Origin: Chromatium okenii
GTDB lineage: Bacteria > Pseudomonadota > Gammaproteobacteria > Chromatiales > Chromatiaceae
NCBI RefSeq assembly: GCF_016583745.1
Contig: NZ_NRRQ01000012.1
Span: 21,978-85,977, forward strand
Length of the DNA stretch: 64,000 nucleotides
Direction: 5' to 3'
A program made the translations under genes and the position numbers. Below are positions 23,376-32,520 of the stretch, one piece after another. Under the pieces are notes generated by a model. That model saw only the letters and a program-made list of their open reading frames with translations, searched no databases and was not told the DNA's origin. The stretch's first letter is position 1. Each line of letters opens with the position of its first letter.

Positions 23376-25274
23376 ATGTTAATGCGATTTTCTGAATTGA
23401 AACGCTGGACAATGCTGACCGGTTTATTGGTCAGTACGCCGTTTTATATCAATGCTGTTCATGCTGCTGGTTTGAATGATACGGGCATTACCACCTGCGG
23501 AAATATCGACACCAACGGCTTGCCGTGTCCGGTCGCCGGTTTTCCCGGACAAGATGCTGAATTCGGAACCAATGGCTTTGATTTCACCAAACTGGATGCT
23601 GACGGCAATGAATTGCCAGCGACCGCCACCGATCACACTTGCGTCCGCGATAATGTCACCGGTTTGATCTGGCAAGTGAAACTCAGTGATTCAGAGTTCA
23701 CCTTCGACCAAACTGCCGGTTATGTGACCAGTGTTAATGCAACTGGCTTGTGCGGATTTAATGATTGGCGAATGCCGGACGTAAAAGAATTAGTGGGAAT
23801 TGTAAATCACGGAAAAACTGATCCCACAATTGATACCAATTATTTCCTGAATATGCCAAGCGATTCTGGGTTTTGGTCCGGTTCTCCGCTTGCCTACGAC
23901 TCGTACGGCGCGTGGGGCGTGTATTTCTACGATGGCTACGCCTACGGCTACGACTTTCGGTACTTCGACTTCCACGTTCGCCTCGTCCGCGGCGGACAGT
24001 CTTTTGACACTTTTGTTGATAACGCGGATGGCACCGTAACGCAGTCGAACACTGGGCTGATGTGGGCAAAATGCAGCGAAGGGCAAAGCGGCACGAATTG
24101 TACTGGTGACGCAAACACAATGGATTGGAGCGCAGCATTAACTGCCGCTAATAATTCTAATCTGGGTGGCTATAACGATTGGCGACTGCCGAATGTGAAA
24201 GAATTACAAGCCTTGGTCGATTACAGCCGCTATTCACCGGCAATTGACACCACCTACTTTCCGAATATGCCAAGTGGTGCTGATTCGTGGTTTTGGTCCG
24301 GTTCTCCGAATGCCAACTACTCGAACTTCGCGTGGAACGTGAATTTCAACGATGGCTACGCCGTCAGCAACGGTCGGTACGACTACTTCCACGTTCGCCT
24401 CGTCCGCGGTGGACAGTCTTTTGATCCTTTTGCCTTAACCGTCAATAAAACCGGAAGTGGTGCCGGTCTGGTAAAAAGCGGCGACGGCAAAATCAATTGC
24501 GGTTCCAATTGCAGCAGCGATTTTGAAAGTGGCAGCAGCATTATTCTCACCGCTACGCCTGATACCAGCTCCGGTTCGACTTTTAGCGGTTGGAGCGGCG
24601 CATGTACCAATAAAACTGGCGATTGCACCGTGACTATGAGCGCAGCGCAAACCGTCACTGCTAATTTCAATCTATTGCCCAGTTATAAACTGTCAATTAC
24701 CAAAAGTGGCAATGGCACTGTCACCAGTTCACCGGCAGGAATTAATTGCGGCACCGCTTGCAGTAAACAATTCACCAGCGGCACTGCCGTCACACTTACC
24801 GCCAAAGCGGATACCGGCGGGACTTTTAGCAAATGGACGGGCTGCACTCCAATTGCCACCAATCCACTGCAATGCACGGTCACGCTCACCAGCAATAAAA
24901 CTGTGACCGTTGCACTTAATAATGGTGCATTGGGTGATCTTAAAATCACTGCTATTGCACTCACGCCAACTTCACCGGCAGCAAATAGTATTTTTACCGC
25001 CAAGATCACGGTAAAAAATCAAGGTACTGTGACAGCAGCCGGCGGTTATTTGGATGTGTGGGCGCATCAAACAGCGGTGCAAACGTGCGGCGCTCAAGCC
25101 GAATGGATTGAAGTCGGTTCATTAGCTGCCGGCGCGAGCAAAACCTTAACGGTGAGTTTGCGGTCAAAAGGTACTGGCACTAAAACGCTCCGCGCTTTTG
25201 TTGATAGCTGGTGTCAAACGCCGGAAGCTGATGAAGCGAATAACCAACTCACTAAAACTTATACGGTGAAGTGA
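23376..25274 (+). CDS. Secreted DUF1566 (Lcl C-terminal) protein with two putative variable regions
   Basis: A 632-aa exported protein. A signal peptide covers about residues 1-31 (ending NAVHAAG). Two DUF1566/Lcl_C domains of the C-type-lectin-like class follow (about 95-210 and 225-350), each ending HVRLVRGGQSF. Then come two InlB-type bacterial beta repeats (about 350-520: FSGWSGACTNKTGDCTVTMS and FSKWTG) and a CARDB-like domain to the end. In each DUF1566 domain the surface-loop codons are NNC or NNT at matching positions, unlike the A/T-ending codons elsewhere in the gene. DUF1566 proteins are known targets of diversity-generating retroelements. GGAG lies 8 bases before the ATG at 23376. 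It is likely a surface ligand-binding or adhesion protein. Confidence 0.85.
   Translation: MLMRFSELKRWTMLTGLLVSTPFYINAVHAAGLNDTGITTCGNIDTNGLPCPVAGFPGQDAEFGTNGFDFTKLDADGNELPATATDHTCVRDNVTGLIWQVKLSDSEFTFDQTAGYVTSVNATGLCGFNDWRMPDVKELVGIVNHGKTDPTIDTNYFLNMPSDSGFWSGSPLAYDSYGAWGVYFYDGYAYGYDFRYFDFHVRLVRGGQSFDTFVDNADGTVTQSNTGLMWAKCSEGQSGTNCTGDANTMDWSAALTAANNSNLGGYNDWRLPNVKELQALVDYSRYSPAIDTTYFPNMPSGADSWFWSGSPNANYSNFAWNVNFNDGYAVSNGRYDYFHVRLVRGGQSFDPFALTVNKTGSGAGLVKSGDGKINCGSNCSSDFESGSSIILTATPDTSSGSTFSGWSGACTNKTGDCTVTMSAAQTVTANFNLLPSYKLSITKSGNGTVTSSPAGINCGTACSKQFTSGTAVTLTAKADTGGTFSKWTGCTPIATNPLQCTVTLTSNKTVTVALNNGALGDLKITAIALTPTSPAANSIFTAKITVKNQGTVTAAGGYLDVWAHQTAVQTCGAQAEWIEVGSLAAGASKTLTVSLRSKGTGTKTLRAFVDSWCQTPEADEANNQLTKTYTVK
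23871..24007 (+). repeat. Putative DGR-type variable region 1
   Basis: A 137-bp segment encoding FWSGSP to GGQSF. It is bounded by 18 bases identical to copy 2 on the left and CACGTTCGCCTCGTCCGCGG on the right. Codons 1, 3, 4, 6, 7, 10, 12 and 14 of the variable core are CTT, TAC, GAC, TAC, GGC, GGC, TAT and TAC. No AAC or AAT remains at these sites. Compare with the copy at 24291-24424. Confidence 0.75.
24291..24424 (+). repeat. Putative DGR-type variable region 2
   Basis: A 134-bp partner of the copy at 23871-24007, one codon shorter. The codons matching those listed for copy 1 are AAT, AAC, TAC, AAC, TTC, AAC, AAT and AAC. Fourteen aligned codons differ between the copies, and at all fourteen the third base is the same. 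Constant codons between them (GCC, TCG, GCG TGG, GTG, CGG, TTC CAC) are identical. Seven of the fourteen are AAC or AAT here, as expected for a copy closer to an adenine-rich template. Confidence 0.75.
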
Positions 25275-25285
25275 GTTAAATCCTT

Positions 25286-25315
25286 AGCCTCCCTTTTCAA
25301 AGGGGGGCTTTTAAT
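25286..25315 (+). terminator. Terminator of the DUF1566 gene, from the C/G-rich palindrome family
   Basis: GCCTCCCTTT (25287-25296) pairs with AAAGGGGGGC (25299-25308) with one G-T pair, followed by TTTTAAT. It resembles the palindromes at 2376-2427 and 13468-13487. Confidence 0.75.
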
Positions 25316-25339
25316 AGAGACATTTTTAGTGAGGATGAT

Positions 25340-26395
25340 ATGATGCGTTTTTTGAATCCCAAGAATGATTACACCTTTAAGAAAATCTTTGGTTCTGAAT
25401 CGAGCCACGAGATTTTAATCAGCTTCCTCAATGCAATTCTCGATTTAAGCGGTGCTGAGGAAATTATTGAGGTGACGATTATTGATCCTCATCAGGCAGC
25501 AAAAGTTCAGGAATTAAAAAACACCTTTTTAGATGTCAAGGTGCGCAATCAGGGTGGGCGTTTTTACGGTGTAGAAATGCAGGTGCTCAACGTCGAAGGC
25601 TTCGAGAAGCGCGTGCTCTACAACACTTGCAAAGCCTATGTGAATCAATTGGGCAAGGGTGAGGCTTATCGGCTGTTGACCAATGTGGTTGCGATTACCA
25701 TCGCTGATTTCATCCTGTTTCCAGAATTGCAACAGGTGGTCAGTCATTTCCGGTTAGCCGAGACGGAAAACCCAGAAGTCTATCAGCGCGATTTAGAACT
25801 GGTATTTGCAGAATTACCCAAGTTTGATTTAACCGAGGCGGAATTAACCACGCCATTGGATCACTGGTTTTACTTTTTGAAGACGGCGGAAAATTTAACT
25901 GCCGTGCCGGAATCATTAGCAGCAGAACCCGCAATTGCACAAGCATTGGAATTCGCCGATCACGCTGGCTGGAGCGAGGAAGAATTAGAGGCGGTTGAAA
26001 AATGTGAGATGTGGTTGGAAGATCAACGCTATGTGCAGGAACAGGCGCATCTTGCAGAACAACGCGGAGTGGAAATAGGCTTAAAAAAAGGAATGGAACA
26101 GGGTTTGGAAAAAGGTTTAGAGCAAGGTTTGGAGCAGGGGCTGGTAAAAGGATTGGAACAAGGATTAGAACAGGGATTGGAGAAAGGACGGGCGGAAGGT
26201 GCAACACTCGGTGCAACGCAGGCAAAAGTGGAGATGCTGTTGTTATTTTTACGGCAGCGTTTTGGTTATTTACCTGCGGAGCTGGAAGAAGAGATTCAAG
26301 CGGCACCCACTGCGGCATTGGAAGCGTGGATTGTACGGATATTAACTGCTTCTGATTTGGCAGCGGTTTTCACTACTGAAGAAGCCGCAAAATGA
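25340..26395 (+). CDS. Rpn-family recombination-promoting nuclease / PD-(D/E)XK transposase-like protein
   Basis: A 351-aa protein of the Rpn/TIGR01784 family. The N-terminus [18 protein letters not shown] and the nuclease core ([19 protein letters not shown], with the D...E-x-Q arrangement of PD-(D/E)XK enzymes) are typical. Residues 245-295 are a run of Gly-Leu-Glu/Lys/Gln repeats ([19 protein letters not shown]), a common Rpn tail. Family members cleave DNA and promote RecA-independent recombination. Its stop codon overlaps the ubiD start (ATGA), so the two are translated from one message. Confidence 0.86.
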   Translation: MMRFLNPKNDYTFKKIFGSESSHEILISFLNAILDLSGAEEIIEVTIIDPHQAAKVQELKNTFLDVKVRNQGGRFYGVEMQVLNVEGFEKRVLYNTCKAYVNQLGKGEAYRLLTNVVAITIADFILFPELQQVVSHFRLAETENPEVYQRDLELVFAELPKFDLTEAELTTPLDHWFYFLKTAENLTAVPESLAAEPAIAQALEFADHAGWSEEELEAVEKCEMWLEDQRYVQEQAHLAEQRGVEIGLKKGMEQGLEKGLEQGLEQGLVKGLEQGLEQGLEKGRAEGATLGATQAKVEMLLLFLRQRFGYLPAELEEEIQAAPTAALEAWIVRILTASDLAAVFTTEEAAK

Positions 26396-27855
26396 ATTAT
26401 AAAGACCTCCGCGATTTTATTGCGCAATTGGAACAACGTGGCGAGTTAAAACGCATTCACGTTCCCGTTGATCCGTATTTAGAAATCACTGAAATCTGTG
26501 ATCGCACATTACGCGCGGGCGGCCCGGCATTGCTCTTTGAACGCCCCAAAGGTTCGACAATTCCATTATTGGGCAATCTCTTTGGGACGCCGCAGCGTGT
26601 CGCGCTGGGAATGGGTGAAGAATCGGTTAGCGCCTTGCGTGAAGTGGGCAAGTTATTAGCGTTTTTGAAAGAACCTGAACCGCCCAAGGGATTAAAAAGC
26701 GCATGGAAAACGCTGCCGATTTTCAAAAAGGTGTTGGATATGGCACCGAAACTCTGCCGCAATCCACCTTGTCAGGAAATCAATTTCACGGGCGCGGCGA
26801 TCAATTTAGATCAATTGCCAATTCAACACTGCTGGCCCGGTGATATTGGGCGCTTGATTACTTGGGGTTTGGTGATTACACGCGGACCAGAAAAAACGCG
26901 GCAAAATTTGGGCATTTATCGAATGCAGGTGCTCAATAAAAATCGCGTCATTATGCGTTGGTTATCGCATCGCGGTGGGGCGCTTGATTTCCGTGATTTT
27001 CAACGCGCTTATCCCGGACAACCTTTTCCAATTGCGGTCGCGCTTGGTGCTGATCCCGCGACTATTTTAGGTGCGGTAACGCCGATTCCAGATAGTTTAT
27101 CGGAATACGCATTTGCTGGTTTATTGCGCGGTAGTCGTACCGAATTAGCGAATTGTCAAACCTCTGATTTACAGGTTCCAGCGAGCGCCGAAATTGTTTT
27201 AGAAGGACATATTTATCCGCATGATTTAGCAGCAGAAGGACCATTTGGCGATCACACGGGTTATTACAATGAAGTCGATCAATTTCCGGTCTTCACCATT
27301 GAACACATGACCACGCGCCGCGAGCCGATTTATCACAGCACCTATACCGGTCGCCCCCCAGATGAACCGGCAATTTTAGGAGTGGCGTTGAATGAAGTAT
27401 TTGTGCCAATTTTGCAAAAACAATTCCCAGAAATTGCGGATTTTTATTTGCCACCCGAAGGTTGTTCATATCGCTTGGCAGTGGTCAGTATTAAAAAGCA
27501 ATATCCGGGTCATGCCAAGCGCGTGATGATGGGGGTGTGGTCTTTTTTGCGGCAGTTTATGTATACGAAATTTGTGATTGTCGTCGATGATGATATTTGT
27601 ACCCGCAATTGGCATGATGTCATCTGGGCAATGACGACACGCATGGACCCGGTGCGCGATACGGTGATGATTGAAAATACGCCGATTGATTATTTAGATT
27701 TCGCCTCGCCGGTGTCCGGTTTGGGATCAAAAATTGGTTTTGATGCGACCAATAAATGGAATGGCGAAACCAACCGCGAATGGGGACAACCGATAAAAAT
27801 GGATGCGGAAGTACGGGCGCGAGTGGATCAAATCTGGAATACGTTAGGGATTTAA
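26392..27855 (+). CDS. ubiD: 3-octaprenyl-4-hydroxybenzoate carboxy-lyase
   Basis: Prenylated-FMN-dependent decarboxylase of ubiquinone biosynthesis (487 aa, usual length). It begins [19 protein letters not shown] and contains [19 protein letters not shown] and [20 protein letters not shown], where the catalytic Glu-Arg-Glu residues lie. The C-terminus ends with the family helix ([12 protein letters not shown]). It needs the prenyl-FMN made by UbiX, which is not in this window. It overlaps the Rpn gene by 4 bases. Confidence 0.96.
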   Translation: MNYKDLRDFIAQLEQRGELKRIHVPVDPYLEITEICDRTLRAGGPALLFERPKGSTIPLLGNLFGTPQRVALGMGEESVSALREVGKLLAFLKEPEPPKGLKSAWKTLPIFKKVLDMAPKLCRNPPCQEINFTGAAINLDQLPIQHCWPGDIGRLITWGLVITRGPEKTRQNLGIYRMQVLNKNRVIMRWLSHRGGALDFRDFQRAYPGQPFPIAVALGADPATILGAVTPIPDSLSEYAFAGLLRGSRTELANCQTSDLQVPASAEIVLEGHIYPHDLAAEGPFGDHTGYYNEVDQFPVFTIEHMTTRREPIYHSTYTGRPPDEPAILGVALNEVFVPILQKQFPEIADFYLPPEGCSYRLAVVSIKKQYPGHAKRVMMGVWSFLRQFMYTKFVIVVDDDICTRNWHDVIWAMTTRMDPVRDTVMIENTPIDYLDFASPVSGLGSKIGFDATNKWNGETNREWGQPIKMDAEVRARVDQIWNTLGI

Positions 27856-27857
27856 TT

Positions 27858-27885
27858 CCCCTCTTTTTTTATAAAAAAAGAGGGG
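27858..27885. terminator. Bidirectional terminator between ubiD and ispG
   Basis: CCCCTCTTTTTTT (27858-27870) pairs with AAAAAAAGAGGGG (27873-27885), followed by TTATTTT. The 13-bp stem separates the convergent ubiD and ispG genes. Confidence 0.85.
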
Positions 27886-27894
27886 TTATTTTAT

Positions 27895-29127
27895 TCAACT
27901 GCGCCCATAATGCGCATCAACGTATTCATCAACCATGCGCTTGAATTGTTCGGCAATGCCTTCGCCTTTTAATGTCGCCACCTTTTCACCATCAATAAAT
28001 ACCGGGGCGGCGGGATGTTCACCGCTGCCCGGTAAACTAATACCGATATTGGCGTGTTTACTTTCGCCGGGACCATTCACGACGCAGCCCATTACCGCAA
28101 CCTGCATCGTCTCCACTCCGGGATATTGACTGCGCCACGTCGGCATCTGCTCGCGCAAATAACCCTGAATGTTTTGCGCCAGATGTTGAAACGTATCGCT
28201 GGAAGTGCGCCCGCAGCCGGGGCAAGCCGTGACCATCGGCGCAAAAGAACGCAGCCCCATCGTCTGTAAAATCTCTTGTGCAACAATCACTTCCCGCGTT
28301 CGCGCCTCGCCCGGCGCAGGCGTCAACGAGACGCGAATCGTGTCGCCAATCCCTTCCTGCAACAGCACCGCGAGCGCCGCCGTCGAGCCAACAATTCCTT
28401 TTGAACCCATGCCCGCCTCGGTCAAACCAAGATGCAGCGCGTAATCGCTCCGCGCTGCGAGCTGGCGATAAACTGCAATTAAATCCTGTACCCCACTCAT
28501 TTTGCAGGACAAAATGATCTGGTTTTGTGATAAACCGAGGGCGACAGCACGCTCGGCACTGGAGATCGCCGACTCCACCATCGCCGCGTGCATCACCGCG
28601 CTCACCTCTCGCGGCGCGGCGGCACGAGCGTTTTCATCCATCAATCGCGCAATCAATTCCTGATCCAAACTGCCCCAATTGACGCCAATCCGCACCGGAC
28701 GCTGATAACGACACGCCAATTCAATCATCGTCGCAAATTGACTATCGCGTTTTTCGCCGGTACCGACGTTGCCGGGATTGATACGATATTTCGCAAGTGC
28801 TTGAGCGCACTCAGGATAATCGGTTAATAACCGATGTCCATTGAAATGAAAATCTCCAATCAATGGTACTGCGCAGCCCTGCGTATCAAGTGCATCACGA
28901 ATGAAAGGCACTGCTTTAGCTGCGGCTTCGTGATTGACGGTAATCCGCACCAATTCCGATCCAGCGCGTGCTAAATCAGCAACTTGGCGCACAGTTGCTG
29001 CAATATCGGCAGTATCCGTATTCGTCATTGATTGAATGACAATTGGATAATTTCCACCCAATTGAATTGCACCGATAGCGACGGAAATTGTGGCATGGCG
29101 AGTGATTAAATTTGGTGCTGTATTCAT
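27895..29127 (-). CDS. ispG: 4-hydroxy-3-methylbut-2-enyl-diphosphate synthase
   Basis: Iron-sulfur enzyme of the MEP isoprenoid pathway that makes HMBPP (410 aa). The TIM-barrel part opens with [19 protein letters not shown]. The C-terminal cluster ligands are in [12 protein letters not shown] and [18 protein letters not shown]. The length and the single-domain bacterial form are normal. No other MEP gene is beside it. Confidence 0.97.
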   Translation of the reverse strand: MNTAPNLITRHATISVAIGAIQLGGNYPIVIQSMTNTDTADIAATVRQVADLARAGSELVRITVNHEAAAKAVPFIRDALDTQGCAVPLIGDFHFNGHRLLTDYPECAQALAKYRINPGNVGTGEKRDSQFATMIELACRYQRPVRIGVNWGSLDQELIARLMDENARAAAPREVSAVMHAAMVESAISSAERAVALGLSQNQIILSCKMSGVQDLIAVYRQLAARSDYALHLGLTEAGMGSKGIVGSTAALAVLLQEGIGDTIRVSLTPAPGEARTREVIVAQEILQTMGLRSFAPMVTACPGCGRTSSDTFQHLAQNIQGYLREQMPTWRSQYPGVETMQVAVMGCVVNGPGESKHANIGISLPGSGEHPAAPVFIDGEKVATLKGEGIAEQFKRMVDEYVDAHYGRS

Positions 29128-29265
29128 AACAAGTTCTGCACATTCATTGGTTGTATGAATTCCCCACTTTAAAAAATTGGAGTGAGGGGTGATTTAAGAT
29201 GTCGCATCAAGTATAAACCAGCGCATCATATTTATAAATAGTCATGTGCGTATGATGGTGATTAT

Positions 29266-30747
29266 TTATTCATCTAGCGCAGTGTCATCTAATGAGATAT
29301 TAAACTGTTCATCAGTGTTCGATTTAGCGGCAGTTTTCAACACTGAATGCAACAGCGGTAAATCAATCAGTTCTCGCTTTTCAATCATGTTCTGCACGGT
29401 CACAATACGAATCACCGGATCATCACGATGAAATAGCACATGATGATAAAAACCAGCATCCAGCGCCTCTTTTTTCATGTCAGCAGTGGGCTTTTGCAGC
29501 GTGATGAAAATGCCCATCACGGCTTTTTCACGGATGCGGTCACTGTTCAATTTAGCAATATCGCCGCGACCAACTTTGCCAGATTTGACTTGAAAGACAA
29601 CGGGCGCAGTGCTATTGGAATCAGTGGCAATATAAACAATGCCATCAATGCCGCGATCTGCGCCCTTCTTTTCATTGATGATCGCGTGATTTTTACTGTA
29701 AGTTAATACCGCCCATTTCTCAAACTCTTTGCGCACCCGATCATCTTTTTTATTCGCCAGCGCAATCGCTGACTCCATATCACGCGGAATGCCGTTTAAC
29801 GTGATCGTATTCAGAACATCAGCACCAAACTGATCTTCTAGCCGTTTCAGAATAACCGCAATGCTCTGATAAGTAATATCAATCCCAAGCCATTGGCGTT
29901 TCAATCGCTGCGCAACTGCAACGGTGGTACCGCAACCACAATACGCATCCAAAATCACATCGCCTTCATTGCTGCTGGCTTGAATGATCCGCTCCAATAA
30001 CGCTTCTGGCTTTTGCGTGGGATAACCGAGGCGTTCAGTCGCCATCGCATTTAATGCTTGAATATCAAATATATCATCAGGCAATTTTTCTATAGTAACT
30101 GCGCGGGTTGCTCCTGGAGTTCCACTCTTAATCCGTCGTAAAACTTCATCAGTTCTTGGTACCAGAACGCGCTGTGGATAAAATTGGTATTTTTTAGATT
30201 TTATGTACAAAAAAATAATGTCATGCTTGCGTCCAAACCACTTTTTACTCACGCCACCAGTTTGATAACGCCACACGATCTCGTTCAAATAATCTCCACC
30301 CCGCGCACAAAACACGCTATCTAAAATCAGCTTCAAATAATGCGACGCGGTGGGATGGCAATGTAAATAAAAGCTGCCGGTGGGTTTTAACACGCGCTGA
30401 ATCGCATTCACCCGCTGCGTTATACTCACGAGATAAGATAATAAACCGCTGCGCCCCAACACTGCTTCCAATCCCTTGAGCAATTCAATGGTTTGGCGCG
30501 TATAACGTCCGCCTTCATTGCCGATAATTTCCAACAAAGCGCGATCTGCTAACACATTCCATGTCCAAGTATCAATAAATGCTTGCGCTTGTGCCTGATC
30601 TTCCTTGCCGACATTGGTATAAATCTGGAAATAATTGCGCTTAGAGTTAAACGGCGGGTCGATGTAACATAAATCAATGCTGTCTTTTTCAATTTTATTG
30701 CGCAGCACGTCCAGATTGTCGCCATAATACAGTGCGTTATTATTCAT
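29266..30747 (-). CDS. Beta-class DNA methyltransferase fused to an Mrr-like nuclease, copy A
   Basis: A 493-aa protein. Methyltransferase motif IV (DPPF, residues 30-33) precedes the variable target-recognition region (about 160-238). The AdoMet-binding motif (DAYCGCGTTVAVAQRL) comes after it, which is the beta-class order for N4/N6 methylation. The last ~150 residues look like a PD-(D/E)XK Mrr-type domain (GADRGIDGIVYIA, then VVFQVKSGKVGRGDI). One protein may therefore both modify and cut or bind DNA. Where copy B has LHCDPTASHYLK, this copy has LHCHPTASHYLK. The start at 30747 follows the copy B stop by 4 bases and matches the copy B start context. Confidence 0.85.
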   Translation of the reverse strand: MNNNALYYGDNLDVLRNKIEKDSIDLCYIDPPFNSKRNYFQIYTNVGKEDQAQAQAFIDTWTWNVLADRALLEIIGNEGGRYTRQTIELLKGLEAVLGRSGLLSYLVSITQRVNAIQRVLKPTGSFYLHCHPTASHYLKLILDSVFCARGGDYLNEIVWRYQTGGVSKKWFGRKHDIIFLYIKSKKYQFYPQRVLVPRTDEVLRRIKSGTPGATRAVTIEKLPDDIFDIQALNAMATERLGYPTQKPEALLERIIQASSNEGDVILDAYCGCGTTVAVAQRLKRQWLGIDITYQSIAVILKRLEDQFGADVLNTITLNGIPRDMESAIALANKKDDRVRKEFEKWAVLTYSKNHAIINEKKGADRGIDGIVYIATDSNSTAPVVFQVKSGKVGRGDIAKLNSDRIREKAVMGIFITLQKPTADMKKEALDAGFYHHVLFHRDDPVIRIVTVQNMIEKRELIDLPLLHSVLKTAAKSNTDEQFNISLDDTALDE

Positions 30748-30751
30748 GTGC

Positions 30752-32416
30752 TTACTCGTCAGGTTCTGTCTCATCTAACGAGATATTAAACTGTTCCTCA
30801 GTGTTCGATTTGGCGGCAGTTTTCAATACTGAATGCAACAGCGGTAAATCAATCAGTTCTCGCTTTTCAATCATGTTCTGCACGGTCACAATACGAATCA
30901 CCGGATCATCACGATGAAATAGCACATGATGATAAAAACCAGCATCCAGCGCCTCTTTTTTCATGTCAGCAGTGGGCTTTTGCAGCGTGATAAAAATACC
31001 CATCACGGCTTTTTCACGGATGCGGTCACTGTTCAATTTAGCAATATCGCCGCGACCAACTTTGCCAGATTTAACTTGAAAGACAACGGGCGCAGTACTA
31101 TTGGAATCAGTGGCAATATAAACAATGCCATCAATGCCGCGATCTGCGCCCTTCTTTTCATTGATGATCGCGTGATTTTTGCTGTAAGTTAATACTGCCC
31201 ATTTTTCAAACTCTTTGCGCACCCGATCATCTTTTTTATTCGCCAGCGCAATCGCTGACTCCATATCACGCGGAATACCGTTTAACGTGATCGTATTCAG
31301 AACATCAGCACCAAACTGATCTTCCAAGCGTTTGAGAACGACGGCAATGCTCTGGTAAGTAATATCAATCCCAAGCCACCGGCGATTGAGACGCTGCGCA
31401 ACCGCAACAGTGGTACCGCAACCGCAATACGCATCCAAAATCACATCGCCATCATTGCTGCTGGCTTGAATGATGCGCTCCAATAATGCCTCTGGCTTTT
31501 GCGTGGGATAGCCGAGGCGCTCTCTGCTAGTATTACCAATTCGTTCAATTTCAATCCAATTGGTGTCAATCGGCTTACCCGGTCGTTCATCAAGATATAC
31601 TTTTAATCCATCTAAACGAGGTCTGCCATCAAGTTTCGTTAGAATTTTTCCCTCTTCCCATAACTTTTCAAGTCGGGTTTCACTAAATGCCCATCCTCTG
31701 TTTTTAGCAGGTTTGGTACCACGCCAAACAAAATTGCGATAGGTATTGCCAGAAAGCGTTAAATCTTGACCCGTAAATAAACGACCATTTTCATCTGGTT
31801 TATAGCGTTTAAGCTGCGCAGGTGAATAAATAGTATGGGATTTATTCCACACAAAGTTCTGACTTTTTGTATAAAAAAAGATGATGTCATTTGAGCGTAC
31901 ATAACCACGAGTTTTCATGTTATGCGCATTAGTGCGTGGCCACACGATCTCATTCAAATAATCTCCACCCCGCGCACAAAACACACTATCTAAAATCAGC
32001 TTCAAATAATGCGACGCGGTGGGATCGCAATGTAGATAAAAGCTGCCGGTTGGTTTTAACACGCGCTGAATCTCATTTACCCGCTGCGTTATGCTCACTA
32101 AATAGGATAATAAACCGCTGCGCCCCAACACTGCATCCAATCCCTTGAGCAATTCAATCGTCTGGCGCGTATAACGTCCGCCTTCATTGCCAATGATCTC
32201 CATTAAAGCGCGATCCGCCAACGCATTCCACGTCCAAGTATCAATAAATGCTTGCGCTTGCGCCTGATCTTCCTTGCCGACATTGGTATAAATCTGGAAA
32301 TAATTGCGCTTGGAGTTAAACGGCGGGTCGATGTAACATAAATCAATGCTGTCTTTTTCAATTTTATTGCGCAGCACGTCCAGATTGTCGCCATAATACA
32401 GTTCGTTATTATTCAT
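30752..32416 (-). CDS. Beta-class DNA methyltransferase fused to an Mrr-like nuclease, copy B
   Basis: A 554-aa tandem paralogue of the next gene. It has the same architecture: DPPF at residues 30-33, the motif DAYCGCGTTVAVAQRLNRRW, and the Mrr-like C-terminal QVKSG domain. The first 477 bp and last 768 bp align with copy A without gaps and with few changes. The middle (31520-31939) is unrelated to copy A and longer (KTRGYVRSNDIIFFYTKS, then FVWRGTKPAKNRGWAFSETR). This segment should hold the target-recognition domain. The start at 32416 (MNNNELYYG) has the same AAGCACATG context as copy A. It has no separate restriction gene. Confidence 0.87.
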   Translation of the reverse strand: MNNNELYYGDNLDVLRNKIEKDSIDLCYIDPPFNSKRNYFQIYTNVGKEDQAQAQAFIDTWTWNALADRALMEIIGNEGGRYTRQTIELLKGLDAVLGRSGLLSYLVSITQRVNEIQRVLKPTGSFYLHCDPTASHYLKLILDSVFCARGGDYLNEIVWPRTNAHNMKTRGYVRSNDIIFFYTKSQNFVWNKSHTIYSPAQLKRYKPDENGRLFTGQDLTLSGNTYRNFVWRGTKPAKNRGWAFSETRLEKLWEEGKILTKLDGRPRLDGLKVYLDERPGKPIDTNWIEIERIGNTSRERLGYPTQKPEALLERIIQASSNDGDVILDAYCGCGTTVAVAQRLNRRWLGIDITYQSIAVVLKRLEDQFGADVLNTITLNGIPRDMESAIALANKKDDRVRKEFEKWAVLTYSKNHAIINEKKGADRGIDGIVYIATDSNSTAPVVFQVKSGKVGRGDIAKLNSDRIREKAVMGIFITLQKPTADMKKEALDAGFYHHVLFHRDDPVIRIVTVQNMIEKRELIDLPLLHSVLKTAAKSNTEEQFNISLDETEPDE

Positions 32417-32520
32417 GTGCTTCACCGTGTTGTTGATAAACTTGCCGCTGTTGCTAACAGCGGCACATGAGGTTAATCTCATTATAACTGAATTAACCTG
32501 TTAGCGGAAAATTGCGGCGA

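Larger units (their letters stand above)
29266..32416 (-). repeat. Tandem duplication of methyltransferase genes with exchanged centre
   Basis: Two homologous blocks are shared by the genes. The 3' coding block is 29266-30033 matching 30752-31519 (768 bp each). The 5' coding block is 30271-30747 matching 31940-32416 (477 bp each). Between them copy A has 237 bp (30034-30270) and copy B 420 bp (31520-31939) with no visible similarity. The transitions are abrupt. Confidence 0.88.

Noticed and set aside
23376..25400. Reverse transcriptase or template repeat next to the putative variable regions
   Set aside because: I checked neighbouring genes and gaps on both strands: gmhA, YkgJ, Rpn and ubiD are the only neighbours, and no RT motif or third copy of the repeat is visible.
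26080..26210. Short tandem repeats that could be a CRISPR or satellite
   Set aside because: They encode the in-frame Gly-Leu-Glu/Lys tail of the Rpn protein and have no spacer structure. No CRISPR array was found anywhere in the window.
29246..31192. Several short plus-strand frames opposite the methyltransferase genes
   Set aside because: They are duplicated only because the genes beneath are duplicated, and lack start signals or family similarity.
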